From the NCBI GenBank assembly GCA_035637315.1, contig DASPXK010000191.1:1-24504 (forward strand): a stretch of DNA of 24,504 nucleotides, given 5' to 3'. The translations under genes were made by a program, and so were the position numbers. The DNA comes from DASPXK01 sp035637315. Lineage in GTDB: Bacteria; Chloroflexota; UBA6077; JACCZL01. Below are positions 1-6,680 of the stretch, piece after piece (positions within the stretch are counted from its first letter, which is position 1; the number at the start of each line of letters is the position of its first letter). The notes beneath the pieces are model-generated. The model was given only the letters and a program-made list of their open reading frames with translations, did no database searches and was not told the origin of the DNA.

Positions 1-1
1 G

Positions 2-97
2 AAGTTTCACGTGGCGGCGATCCTCGCCAAGCTAGGCGCGAGCAGCCGTACCGAAGCCGTCCACATCGGCGCCCGCCGCGGCCTGGTCGCCTTGTAG
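2..97 (+). CDS. LuxR/NarL-type regulator, C-terminal HTH end (partial)
   Basis: Only the last 31 codons are inside the window, ending at TAG 95-97. The peptide begins KFHVAAILAKLGASSRTEAV and continues with HIGARRGLVAL. This matches the recognition-helix end of LuxR/FixJ helix-turn-helix domains, whose consensus is VKxHVxxILxKLGVxxRTEAV. The protein is therefore probably a DNA-binding response regulator, but its receiver domain lies upstream of the window and its target is unknown. A GC-rich inverted repeat follows 14 bp after the stop and may terminate it. Confidence 0.8.
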   Translation, partial: KFHVAAILAKLGASSRTEAVHIGARRGLVAL

Positions 98-110
98 CGC
101 CGTTTCATTC

Positions 111-181
111 ACCGCCGAGGCGCCGAGCCCGCAGAGGGTCCCTCCGGTTGGTCGCCTCTGCGTCCTCCGCGCCTCGGCGGT
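111..181. repeat. GC-rich inverted repeat between convergent genes, possible bidirectional terminator
   Basis: A 13-bp arm at 111-123 is perfectly complementary to 169-181. Inside it, an 8-bp arm at 130-137 is perfectly complementary to 155-162. The right arm read on the minus strand has the 9-bp pattern GAGGCGCGG, AGGACGCAG, AGGCGACC. That is typical of dispersed repeats I know from several bacterial genomes, including Chloroflexi. It lies between the LuxR-type end and the flavin reductase stop (TAA, minus strand 181-183), so it could end transcription from both sides. The terminator role is inference; there is no U-tract. Confidence 0.6.
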
Positions 182-702
182 TAGAACCCCTTCCTGTAGC
201 GGCCAGCGTGGAAGAGCAGCGGCGTGGCCTGCTCGTCAAGTAGTGCGGCGGCAAGAACCTCGCCCACGAAGATCGAATGGTCGCCACCGTCGTAGGTGGC
301 CCACAGACGGCAGTCGAGCCAGGCGATCGAACCCTTGAGCAGCGGTGCCCCGGTCACACCGACGAGGTAAGGCGCAGCGTCAAAGCGAGCGTTGACGAGT
401 GGCGCCCGACCCGCCAGGCGGTCGGCTAGGAACTCCTGTCGATCGGACAGGATGCTGATGCCAAAGGCCCCGGCCTGCGCGATTCGGTCGTGGCCGCGCG
501 CCAGCCGATCCACGCACACCAGGACCAGCGGCGGCTCCAGCGACACCGAGCAGAACGCGTTGACTGTCAGACCATGCAGGCCGTCCTGAGTGGCCGTGGT
601 GATCACGACGACGCCGGTCGCGAACTGGCCGACGATCCGACGAAACGTCAGCGGATCGACGGCTTCGCGCTCACTCGGGCACCCCGATTCTTCATTCCTC
701 AT
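181..702 (-). CDS. Flavin reductase domain protein (FMN-binding, DIM6/NTAB family)
   Basis: This 173-aa protein matches short-chain flavin reductases, which use NAD(P)H to reduce FMN or FAD for two-component monooxygenases. The motifs seen are FRRIVGQFATGVVVITT near the N-terminus, GLTVNAFCSVSLEPPLVLVCV in the FMN-binding core, FGISILSDRQ, and a C-terminal HSIFVGEV with a final RYRKG. The reading frame stays open to a TTG at 756, but ATG 702 is preferred because the family starts close to the FRRxxGxFATGV motif. This ATG overlaps the fabD stop by 11 bp, so translational coupling in a fabD-led operon is likely. The partner oxygenase is not in the window. Confidence 0.85.
   Translation of the reverse strand: MRNEESGCPSEREAVDPLTFRRIVGQFATGVVVITTATQDGLHGLTVNAFCSVSLEPPLVLVCVDRLARGHDRIAQAGAFGISILSDRQEFLADRLAGRAPLVNARFDAAPYLVGVTGAPLLKGSIAWLDCRLWATYDGGDHSIFVGEVLAAALLDEQATPLLFHAGRYRKGF
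689..702. repeat. Two heptamer units spanning a stop/start junction
   Basis: TCTTCAT followed by TCCTCAT on the plus strand (minus strand ATGAGGA, ATGAAGA). These 14 bp supply both the TGA stop of fabD and the ATG start of the flavin reductase. The unit is the one found in the 8951-9018 array. With two units this could be chance. Confidence 0.35.
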
Positions 703-1642
703 GTCGCGCCGCCCCGAGCGCCTGGGCAGTCCGGTCGAGCGAGTCGGGATCTTCAACGTTGAGGATCCGAACGCTTCGGTCGCGCGTGCAGCGCTGGACC
801 AGGCCAGATAGGATTCTGCCGGGTCCTACCTCGACGAACGTGTTGGCGCCGTCGGCGAGCATCGTGTCGATCGATTGGCGCCAGCGCACGCTGCCGGTGA
901 TCTGGGCGCGTAGGGCTGACTTGAGGGTCGCGGCGTCCTGGGAGGCGGCGGCTGTCAGATTCGAGATGAGAGGGATACGGGCATCGGCGAAAGGCGCCGC
1001 TTCTAAAGTCGCGACAAACACGTCCTCGGCCTCGCGCATGAGCGCGGAATGAAAGGCGCCGCCCACGGGTAGCTCCATCACCCGCGCCCCGCTCGCTCGG
1101 AAGTCGGCCGCCGCGGCGTCGAGCGTGGCGGCGTCGCCCGAGACGATGATCTGCCCGGGCGCGTTGTCGTTGGCGTTCGCGATGATGCCGCGGTCGGCCC
1201 AGGCACCCACGATGGTCGCAACCTGGCCGACGCCCAGTCCGAGCACGGCGAGCATCTTGCCGGGCCGCGCCGCCGTGGCCTTTTCCATGAGGCTGGCGCG
1301 CTCGATCACCAGGCGCAGCCCAGTCTCGAAGTCTACGACGCTCGCGGCCACCAGCGCGGCGTATTCACCCAAGCTGTGTCCAGCCACCACGTCGGGTCTG
1401 ACGTTGCGCTCGTCCAGGGCGGCCAGGCATGCGCAGTCGACGGCGAAGATGGCGGGCTGGGCGTTGGCGGTTCGGATCAATTGATCCGTTGGCCCGCGCG
1501 CGCAAACCGCGTACACCTTGGGCAAGAGCGCCCGAAACCGATGCATGACCTGTCTGGCGGCTGCCGACGCCGATGCGATCGCGTCCCCCATCCCAACCGC
1601 CGCCGAGCCCTGGCCCGGAAAGAGAAAGGCCACCTTTGCCAC
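692..1642 (-). CDS. fabD: Malonyl-CoA-ACP transacylase
   Basis: FabD moves malonyl groups from CoA to acyl carrier protein for type II fatty acid synthesis in the cytoplasm. The 316 aa are the usual length. Visible motifs are FPGQGS (residues 8-13), GHSLGE with nucleophile Ser90, GAFHS with catalytic His198, and a late VEVGPG. The start is GTG 1642, with GGGAG on the minus strand 6 nt upstream. No other fab gene lies beside it here. Its stop overlaps the flavin reductase start, so the two are probably one transcript. The C-terminal RHEE is encoded by the small heptamer at 689-702. Confidence 0.96.
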   Translation of the reverse strand: MAKVAFLFPGQGSAAVGMGDAIASASAAARQVMHRFRALLPKVYAVCARGPTDQLIRTANAQPAIFAVDCACLAALDERNVRPDVVAGHSLGEYAALVAASVVDFETGLRLVIERASLMEKATAARPGKMLAVLGLGVGQVATIVGAWADRGIIANANDNAPGQIIVSGDAATLDAAAADFRASGARVMELPVGGAFHSALMREAEDVFVATLEAAPFADARIPLISNLTAAASQDAATLKSALRAQITGSVRWRQSIDTMLADGANTFVEVGPGRILSGLVQRCTRDRSVRILNVEDPDSLDRTAQALGAARHEE

Positions 1643-1675
1643 GCCACACTCCCGCGCACGAGACGGATCCAGTCG

Positions 1676-1705
1676 AGTTTATCCCGCCGCGCGCACAGCT
1701 TTCAG
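1676..1705 (-). promoter_or_regulatory. Weak candidate promoter for fabD
   Basis: On the minus strand CTGAAA (1705-1700) and TAAACT (1681-1676) are 18 bp apart. That is 4/6 and 4/6 to the sigma-70-type consensus. It would give a leader of about 30 nt before the GTG start. The fit is weak. Confidence 0.3.
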
Positions 1706-1721
1706 GCGTGCCCAAGGCAAA

Positions 1722-1749
1722 CAGCAATCGGCAATCAGCTGTCAGCTCC
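1722..1749. repeat. Degenerate heptamer array, four units
   Basis: Consecutive 7-bp units CAGCAAT, CGGCAAT, CAGCTGT, CAGCTCC. They lie in the gap between fabD and the binding lipoprotein, about 50 bp before the long exact array. Confidence 0.55.
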
Positions 1750-1800
1750 AAACGGGTAATGGCCAGTTTTGCGGCGAAGCCAGTCAAGCGGGAGCGATAA

Positions 1801-1926
1801 TGGCTGACGGCTGACGGCTGACGGCTGACGGCTGACGGCTGACGGCTGACGGCTGATGGCTGATGGCTGATGGCTGATGGCTGATGGCTGATGGCTGATG
1901 GCTGATGGCTGATGGCTGATGGCTGA
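1801..1926. repeat. 18 exact tandem heptamers
   Basis: The array is one TGGCTGA, seven CGGCTGA and ten TGGCTGA, 126 bp in all, without a single indel. The C-to-T change divides it into two homogeneous blocks, which suggests expansion by slippage of two unit types. Every TGGCTGA unit preceded by A creates an ATG on the plus strand. Each such ATG except the last meets a TGA after four codons. The last ATG (1919) is the start of the downstream lipoprotein. Confidence 0.97.
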
Positions 1927-3025
1927 CTCGCTGGTTACCAGACTGTCGCTTCGCGTATTTGTGGTCTGGATCGGTTTCGCGCTCGGGTGTGCTGGGCCGC
2001 CGCCTGCTGCCCCGCCCCTTCAGCCGAGCCTCACACGCGGCCCTGAGGCCACGTCGCCGGCCGTCCAGCCACTGCCCTCTCCCTCGCCCTCGCCTTCGCC
2101 ATCGCCGCTCCCGCTCGCGACGCTCCGTCTCGCCCAGCCGCCGGCCGCGCTGGGCGCCTGGCAGATCGACGTGGCTGAGCGCAACGGCTTCATCCGCCAG
2201 CAAGGACTCGCCCTGGAGCGATCGACCGAGGAGGGCGAGAAGGCCGCCGACGCGCTCAACGCCGGCACGCGCGACGTGGCCCTTGTGGCGGTCGAGTCGG
2301 TCGTGCGGGCCTCGCGGGCCGGCCAGAACCTGGTGATGGTTGGTGGCGCGGTAAACCGAGCCGCATTCAGCCTGGTCGTCGGCAGAGACATCCAGGAGTT
2401 AGCCAACCTGAGGGGCCAGCCAGTTGGCATACGTGACCCGAAGGACGCCACGGCCGCACTGCTCGGACGGATGCTCAAGGCCCGCGGGCTATCGCCGGCG
2501 GACGTCCGTCTGGTCAGCTTCGCGGACCCGGCCCTGCGGGCGGCCGCCATCGCAAACGGGACGGTGGCGGGCTCGCTGCTGGATCCCGCGCAGACGACCC
2601 GAATGCAGGGCGGCGGCTTCAAGGTGCTCGGCAACGCGTTCGACACGGTCCGTGACTTCCAAGCCGAGGCGCTGGCCGTTCGGAAAGACTGGGCGCGCCA
2701 GAATGAGGACCGCCTCGTCCGCTTTCTACGCGCGATTGTCGAGGCCGACCGCTGGATTCATGCTCCAGAGCACCGGCAGGAGGCGATCGAAGTGCTGGCC
2801 GGCACGCTGCGGCTGACCACGCTGGACGCCGCTCGCGTCTACGAGCAGTACGTCGAGAAGGTGCCCGCCATACCGAGAGGGGCAGAGGTTGAACAGCCCG
2901 GAGTCAGGACTGTCGTCGAGCTCCTGGCGGAGGTCAACGCACTCCGCCCACCGCTGCCCGATCCGGCCACGCTGACCGATACCACCTACGTCCAACGAGC
3001 CGCTCTCTCTGCCCCCGCGCGCTGA
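1919..3025 (+). CDS. ABC transporter substrate-binding lipoprotein, NMT1/SsuA type
   Basis: A 368-aa protein with an N-terminal hydrophobic segment and a near-lipobox FALGC (Cys24), then a Pro/Ser-rich linker with SP repeats to about residue 65. From LRLAQPPAALGAWQIDVAERNGF onward it follows the NMT1/SsuA/TauA fold, with VALVAVESVVRA, LRGQPVGIRDPKD and FRDxxAEALAVRKDWA-like segments. That family binds nitrogen- or sulfur-containing small molecules for ABC import; the ligand here cannot be told. No permease or ATPase is adjacent, so it is an orphan. The start ATG 1919 lies in the final heptamer of the array. The only alternative, a GTG further in, would cut off most of the signal peptide. No Shine-Dalgarno precedes it. 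Confidence 0.85.
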   Translation: MADSLVTRLSLRVFVVWIGFALGCAGPPPAAPPLQPSLTRGPEATSPAVQPLPSPSPSPSPSPLPLATLRLAQPPAALGAWQIDVAERNGFIRQQGLALERSTEEGEKAADALNAGTRDVALVAVESVVRASRAGQNLVMVGGAVNRAAFSLVVGRDIQELANLRGQPVGIRDPKDATAALLGRMLKARGLSPADVRLVSFADPALRAAAIANGTVAGSLLDPAQTTRMQGGGFKVLGNAFDTVRDFQAEALAVRKDWARQNEDRLVRFLRAIVEADRWIHAPEHRQEAIEVLAGTLRLTTLDAARVYEQYVEKVPAIPRGAEVEQPGVRTVVELLAEVNALRPPLPDPATLTDTTYVQRAALSAPAR

Positions 3026-3054
3026 TCACCCATCCGGCTGTGACGTGGCGTTGG

Positions 3055-3063
3055 TGCTACACT
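3055..3063 (+). promoter_or_regulatory. Extended -10 promoter candidate for the IPP isomerase
   Basis: TGCTACACT is an extended -10 element (TGn plus a hexamer 4/6 to TATAAT) in the 112-bp gap before the isomerase. No convincing -35 is visible. The same TGC-TAnnnT pattern precedes yebC and the DUF3500 gene. Confidence 0.4.
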
Positions 3064-3137
3064 GAGCGCGGGGAGGCCGACCTCCTTTATCTCGGCCAGT
3101 TGTACTCGCGGTTCGCAGACTCGGACAGTGGGCGGTC

Positions 3138-4214
3138 ATGGACGAAGTAGAGGCCCGTAAGGGGGAGCACCTGCAGGTCGCCAGGACCCGGGACGTGAAT
3201 ACCACAGCTCGCGCCGGCTGGGATGACGTGCGTCTGGTGCACCAGTCGCTGCCTGAGCTGGACCTGGATGAGGTCGACCCGAGCGTCACGTTCCTGGGCC
3301 ACCGCCTGCGTTATCCTATCTTCATCGCCTCCATGACCGGCGGACATGAGGAGGCGCGGGACGTCAATCGGCTGCTGGCCCGAGCGACCCAGGAGTTCGG
3401 GATCGCAATGGGAGTCGGCAGCCAGCGCGCCGCGCTGCGAGATGCGAGGCTGCGGCCGACCTATTCGGTCGTACGCGAAGAAGCCCGCGACGCATTGATC
3501 GTCGCCAATATCGGGGCCCCGCAGCTCATCTCGCAGAATGGGGCTCGCCCGATCAGCCCAGAACAGGTCCTCGAGGTGGTCGAGATGGTTGCCGCCGATG
3601 CCCTGGCGGTCCACCTGAACTTTCTCGAGGAGCTCGTCCAGACGGAGGGTGACCGACGTGCCCGCGGGTGCCAGGACGCAATCGCGGAACTGGCGCGCTC
3701 GTCCCCGGTGCCGTTGATCGGCAAGGAGACCGGTGCCGGGCTCTCGAGAGAGGCGGCCGAGCGGCTCTCCGCGGCGGGCGTCAAGGCGCTCGACGTGGGC
3801 GGTGTAGGCGGGACGAGCTTCGCGGCGGTGGAAGGCTACCGCGCGGCGGCCCGTGGCGATCAGCGTGGTGCGATTCTGGGCGAGGTTTTCCGCGATTGGG
3901 GCATTCCCACCGCCGTCGCGCTGATCCAGGCTCGCTCGACCGGTCTGCCGCTGATCGCGACGGGAGGCATCCGGACCGGCTTGGACGCCGCCAAGGCGCT
4001 GGCGTTAGGGGCCTCGCTGGTCGGCGTAGCGCGGCCGCTCCTCTCCGCTGCCGTGGACGGCTATGACAGCGTGGTCGCCTGGCTGCGCCAGTTCATCACC
4101 GAGCTGGAGACGGCATTGTTCCTGACCGGATCGGCAACCCTGGACCAGCTCCGGCGCCGCCCGCCGATCGTCCTCGGCGAGACCCGTGAGTGGCTGCGCC
4201 AGCTCGGCGATTAG
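3138..4214 (+). CDS. fni: Type 2 isopentenyl-diphosphate delta-isomerase (FMN-dependent)
   Basis: Interconverts isopentenyl and dimethylallyl diphosphate using reduced FMN and Mg, feeding isoprenoid synthesis in the cytoplasm. The 358 aa fit the family. Seen motifs are the N-terminal RKGEHL, LPELDLDEVDPSVTFLGHRL, the MTGG turn, GVGSQRAALRD, VHLNFLEELVQTEGDR, IGKETGAGLS, DVGGVGGTSFAAVE and the phosphate-binding ATGGIRTGLDAAKALALGA. This is the TIM-barrel enzyme unrelated to the NUDIX-type Idi1. The start ATG 3138 has only a weak GGGCGG upstream. Its stop overlaps the stop of the convergent glycosidase by 3 bp. Confidence 0.95.
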   Translation: MDEVEARKGEHLQVARTRDVNTTARAGWDDVRLVHQSLPELDLDEVDPSVTFLGHRLRYPIFIASMTGGHEEARDVNRLLARATQEFGIAMGVGSQRAALRDARLRPTYSVVREEARDALIVANIGAPQLISQNGARPISPEQVLEVVEMVAADALAVHLNFLEELVQTEGDRRARGCQDAIAELARSSPVPLIGKETGAGLSREAAERLSAAGVKALDVGGVGGTSFAAVEGYRAAARGDQRGAILGEVFRDWGIPTAVALIQARSTGLPLIATGGIRTGLDAAKALALGASLVGVARPLLSAAVDGYDSVVAWLRQFITELETALFLTGSATLDQLRRRPPIVLGETREWLRQLGD

Positions 4215-6670
4215 GCCGTACCCCAGCCCCATCTAGACGCCTCCGAGCGCTCCCCTCTCCCCTTGAGGGCCTTGAGGGAGAGGGGGCTGGGGGGTGAGGG
4301 CGGCAGCTCGATCTCGTACATCCCGCCGAGCTCGACCACGAAACGGTGGATTCGTGATTCGACCGCGCTCCGATATACCTCTCGCGTTTGCTCGTCGACC
4401 ACGAGGCACGCTCTGGGATTGACCAGCCCGACGCGCGCCTCCAGCTGCTGTGCCTGCCCCCTGGTGGCTGGGCTGGGGACCGCGAACTCCAGGTCGAGCG
4501 ACTCGTCGCGGTATGGCACGTTGCGGAGCGCGTAGCGGGCCCCCGGCCTGAGGAATCGCTCGGGCAGCCCGGGCGCCAGGCGAAAGCGTAAGCCTGAGGC
4601 GATCTGGCTGTCCAGGAAGCCAAAGATCTGGCGCACCACGAACGAGGCCGTCGTCGCGCCCCAGCCGTACCCCTCGCACGCGTTCCAGGCCGCGAGGTCC
4701 AGCGGCCAGTATTCGCGCGCCACGCCGGGCGTCGGGGCGCTTGGGGCCGCCGGCGAGCGAGCGTCGAGCTCCGTGTAGACCCGCTCGACGATCTCGGACG
4801 CCACCCGTGCCGCGAACGCTCGCTGGCCGGCGGCAAGCGCGGCCTCGAGGACCACATAGCTCCAGGAAGGCCACAGCGTCCAGGGCGGCCGAGCACACTG
4901 CTCCAACTCATGGCTCAAGGCCACTGTCTGCTCGGTGGTTGCCAGGTCGGCCAGGAGTGGCGTGAAGGCCAGGGCGGAGTAGCGGCACGGGTCAATTTCC
5001 CAGTAGCTTGGCTCGCCGGTTGGCTCCAGGAATCGGTCCGCCCGTCGGTCCCAGTCGCGAAAACGGCCGCTGGGCGCATCCCAGAGGGCCTGGGTCCGAT
5101 CGAAGAACTGCCGGGCGATGGCCCTCCAGCGGCGCTCGTCACCGTCGCGACCCAGGGCCGCGGCGAAGCGCGCGAGGACGGCCGCCGAAAGCGCCATCGC
5201 GGCCTGCAGCTCAACCGGCCGCACGTACTCGGACACGATGTTGTCCCCCCGTCGCTCTGGATCCAGGCGGGGGGTATCGTCCTCACCGGCCTCCCAGGTG
5301 CATTTGTAGACGGACCAGCCCTGGGCGTCCGTCCGCTCAGCCAACCACCAGTCCAGATAGTCGGCTAGAAACGGATACAGTCGGCCGAGCCAGTCGTGGT
5401 CGAGGGTGCGAAGGTAAAGCAGCTCGAGATTGAAGAATGGCACGCACCAGGCCGGCGAGGTCCCGCACATGCTGCCGTCGGCGGCGATCATGTTGGGCTG
5501 GCCGTGCTGAAAGATGCAGGGCAGATTTGGCGCGGGCGCGTCGCGAAAGAGGGACAGCGCGGCCCGCCTGGCCAGTTCGGGATCGACGTACGCCAGCCTT
5601 AACGCGTCCAGCGATCCCTCCGCGAGGACGGCCCTTGGCCACTGGATCGTCCAGGCCGGCCAGACGTCGGCGAAGACACCGCCGGCCGGAAACAGGCACA
5701 TTCGGGTCGTCTCAACGTCGTAAACCCAGCCGCGGCGCCAGTGGGGCGGCCAATCTCCCTCCAGGCGCAGGCCGCCCCGCCACAGCTGGACATCCCGCCT
5801 GCGCGCATTCTCCATCGCGGCCCTCACCCCAGGCGCCGGGGGCCCGGGGCCAGCGGAGGGCCGACCCCTGACCCCTGGCCCCGCCCGCACTTGTTCCTGA
5901 TCCCCGCCCCCAAGACGCTGCTCGCGGCGCAGGACGGCGAAGAGCCGCCGAGGCGCGCTCGGACCGGGGGTTAGGGAGATCGCGAGGCCCACCGCGACCT
6001 GCTTACCGCGAGCCTCGCCAGCGCCGCTCCCTATGGCCAGCTCTTGCAGGCAGCGCGACGCGCCCAGCCAGCGCACCTCGCTGCCAGCATCCACGCAAAG
6101 CAGGTGCACCCCGAACGGCTCACCCACGTCGACGTAGTGGTCGCGACCCGCTTCGGCCACGCACTCGCCGTCTCGCCGCCAGCCGACCGCGGCCAGGTAA
6201 ACGGTCACCGCGCGCGCGCGCTCGCGCTCTCCGCGTCGCGGAGGGGCGGGGGGAGGGACTCGTCCGACCTCCATCTCGAGCCCGAGCTCATGTTCCCCTA
6301 CCAACACGAACCGCGCGGCGAACTCGAATCCAGCTATCCGCCAGAGGTACTCGAACAGCAGGGCCGAGTGATGTGGCGCGGACAGCCCAAAACGCTCAAA
6401 GTCGGCCCGCGTGACCAGGCTCTCAGCGCCGTACGAGACGGCGATCTCTAGCTGGGAGCCGGCCCGAGCGTCACGCGCCCAGGGATACAGCCAACCGAAG
6501 CCCACCGCTTCTCTGGTGCTGCGCAGGTTGCCGCCGTGGCCCTGCGTCCACGATGTCGCGAACGCGTACGGATTCGCCAGGTAGCCGTGGGGCGTGTAGT
6601 CGTCGCGCGGAAAGCCCTCCGTACTGTCCGTGGCCACGTTGGCCAGTGTAACGTAGACTCGCCCAGGCAA
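4211..6670 (-). CDS. GH63/trehalase-like glycoside hydrolase with repeat-derived inserts
   Basis: An 819-aa protein. The C-terminal half looks like the (alpha/alpha)6-barrel GH63/GH37 group: WEAGEDDTPR at about 459-468 corresponds to the WESGxDxSPR motif carrying the general acid, and NACEGYGWGAT (Glu666) to the base-bearing segment before the last helices. An alpha-glucosidase or mannosylglycerate-hydrolase-like role is inferred; the substrate is unknown and no signal peptide is seen. Three low-complexity stretches (about 135-152, 227-284 and 793-819) are translations of repeat-type DNA. The last supplies the C-terminus, so the native end was probably shorter. The start is TTG 6670, with GTG at 6637 as alternative. 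The divergent hydrolase starts 10 bp away. Confidence 0.75.
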   Translation of the reverse strand: MPGRVYVTLANVATDSTEGFPRDDYTPHGYLANPYAFATSWTQGHGGNLRSTREAVGFGWLYPWARDARAGSQLEIAVSYGAESLVTRADFERFGLSAPHHSALLFEYLWRIAGFEFAARFVLVGEHELGLEMEVGRVPPPAPPRRGERERARAVTVYLAAVGWRRDGECVAEAGRDHYVDVGEPFGVHLLCVDAGSEVRWLGASRCLQELAIGSGAGEARGKQVAVGLAISLTPGPSAPRRLFAVLRREQRLGGGDQEQVRAGPGVRGRPSAGPGPPAPGVRAAMENARRRDVQLWRGGLRLEGDWPPHWRRGWVYDVETTRMCLFPAGGVFADVWPAWTIQWPRAVLAEGSLDALRLAYVDPELARRAALSLFRDAPAPNLPCIFQHGQPNMIAADGSMCGTSPAWCVPFFNLELLYLRTLDHDWLGRLYPFLADYLDWWLAERTDAQGWSVYKCTWEAGEDDTPRLDPERRGDNIVSEYVRPVELQAAMALSAAVLARFAAALGRDGDERRWRAIARQFFDRTQALWDAPSGRFRDWDRRADRFLEPTGEPSYWEIDPCRYSALAFTPLLADLATTEQTVALSHELEQCARPPWTLWPSWSYVVLEAALAAGQRAFAARVASEIVERVYTELDARSPAAPSAPTPGVAREYWPLDLAAWNACEGYGWGATTASFVVRQIFGFLDSQIASGLRFRLAPGLPERFLRPGARYALRNVPYRDESLDLEFAVPSPATRGQAQQLEARVGLVNPRACLVVDEQTREVYRSAVESRIHRFVVELGGMYEIELPPSPPSPLSLKALKGRGERSEASRWGWGTA
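4221..4292. repeat. Dispersed inverted repeat, CCCTCTCCC type
   Basis: Outer arms 4221-4230 and 4283-4292 are perfectly complementary (CCCCAGCCCC), as are inner arms 4253-4261 and 4276-4284 (CCCTCTCCC). TTGAGGG is repeated between them. This is the type of C/G-rich repeat seen in many copies in Chloroflexi, Planctomycetes and cyanobacterial genomes. Here it lies between the ends of two convergent genes and encodes the last residues of the GH63-like protein. It may also act as a terminator for the IPP isomerase. Confidence 0.65.
5820..5990. repeat. Repeat-type segment inside the glycosidase coding sequence
   Basis: Contains heptamers CGACCCC, TGACCCC, TGGCCCC at 5862-5882 and a further TGATCCCCG-type piece near 5898. 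These are the same units as the intergenic array at 19748-19827. The stretch keeps the reading frame and gives a Gly/Pro/Arg-rich insert of roughly 57 residues. The borders are approximate. Confidence 0.55.
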
Positions 6671-6680
6671 CCCTGAACCG

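Noticed and set aside
1801..1926. CRISPR-like array
   Set aside because: The repeats are contiguous 7-bp units without spacers and no cas gene is present.
2020..2646. 208-codon minus-strand frame rich in Ser/Arg
   Set aside because: It is opposite the Pro/Ser linker and core of the NMT1-type lipoprotein; composition only, no family.
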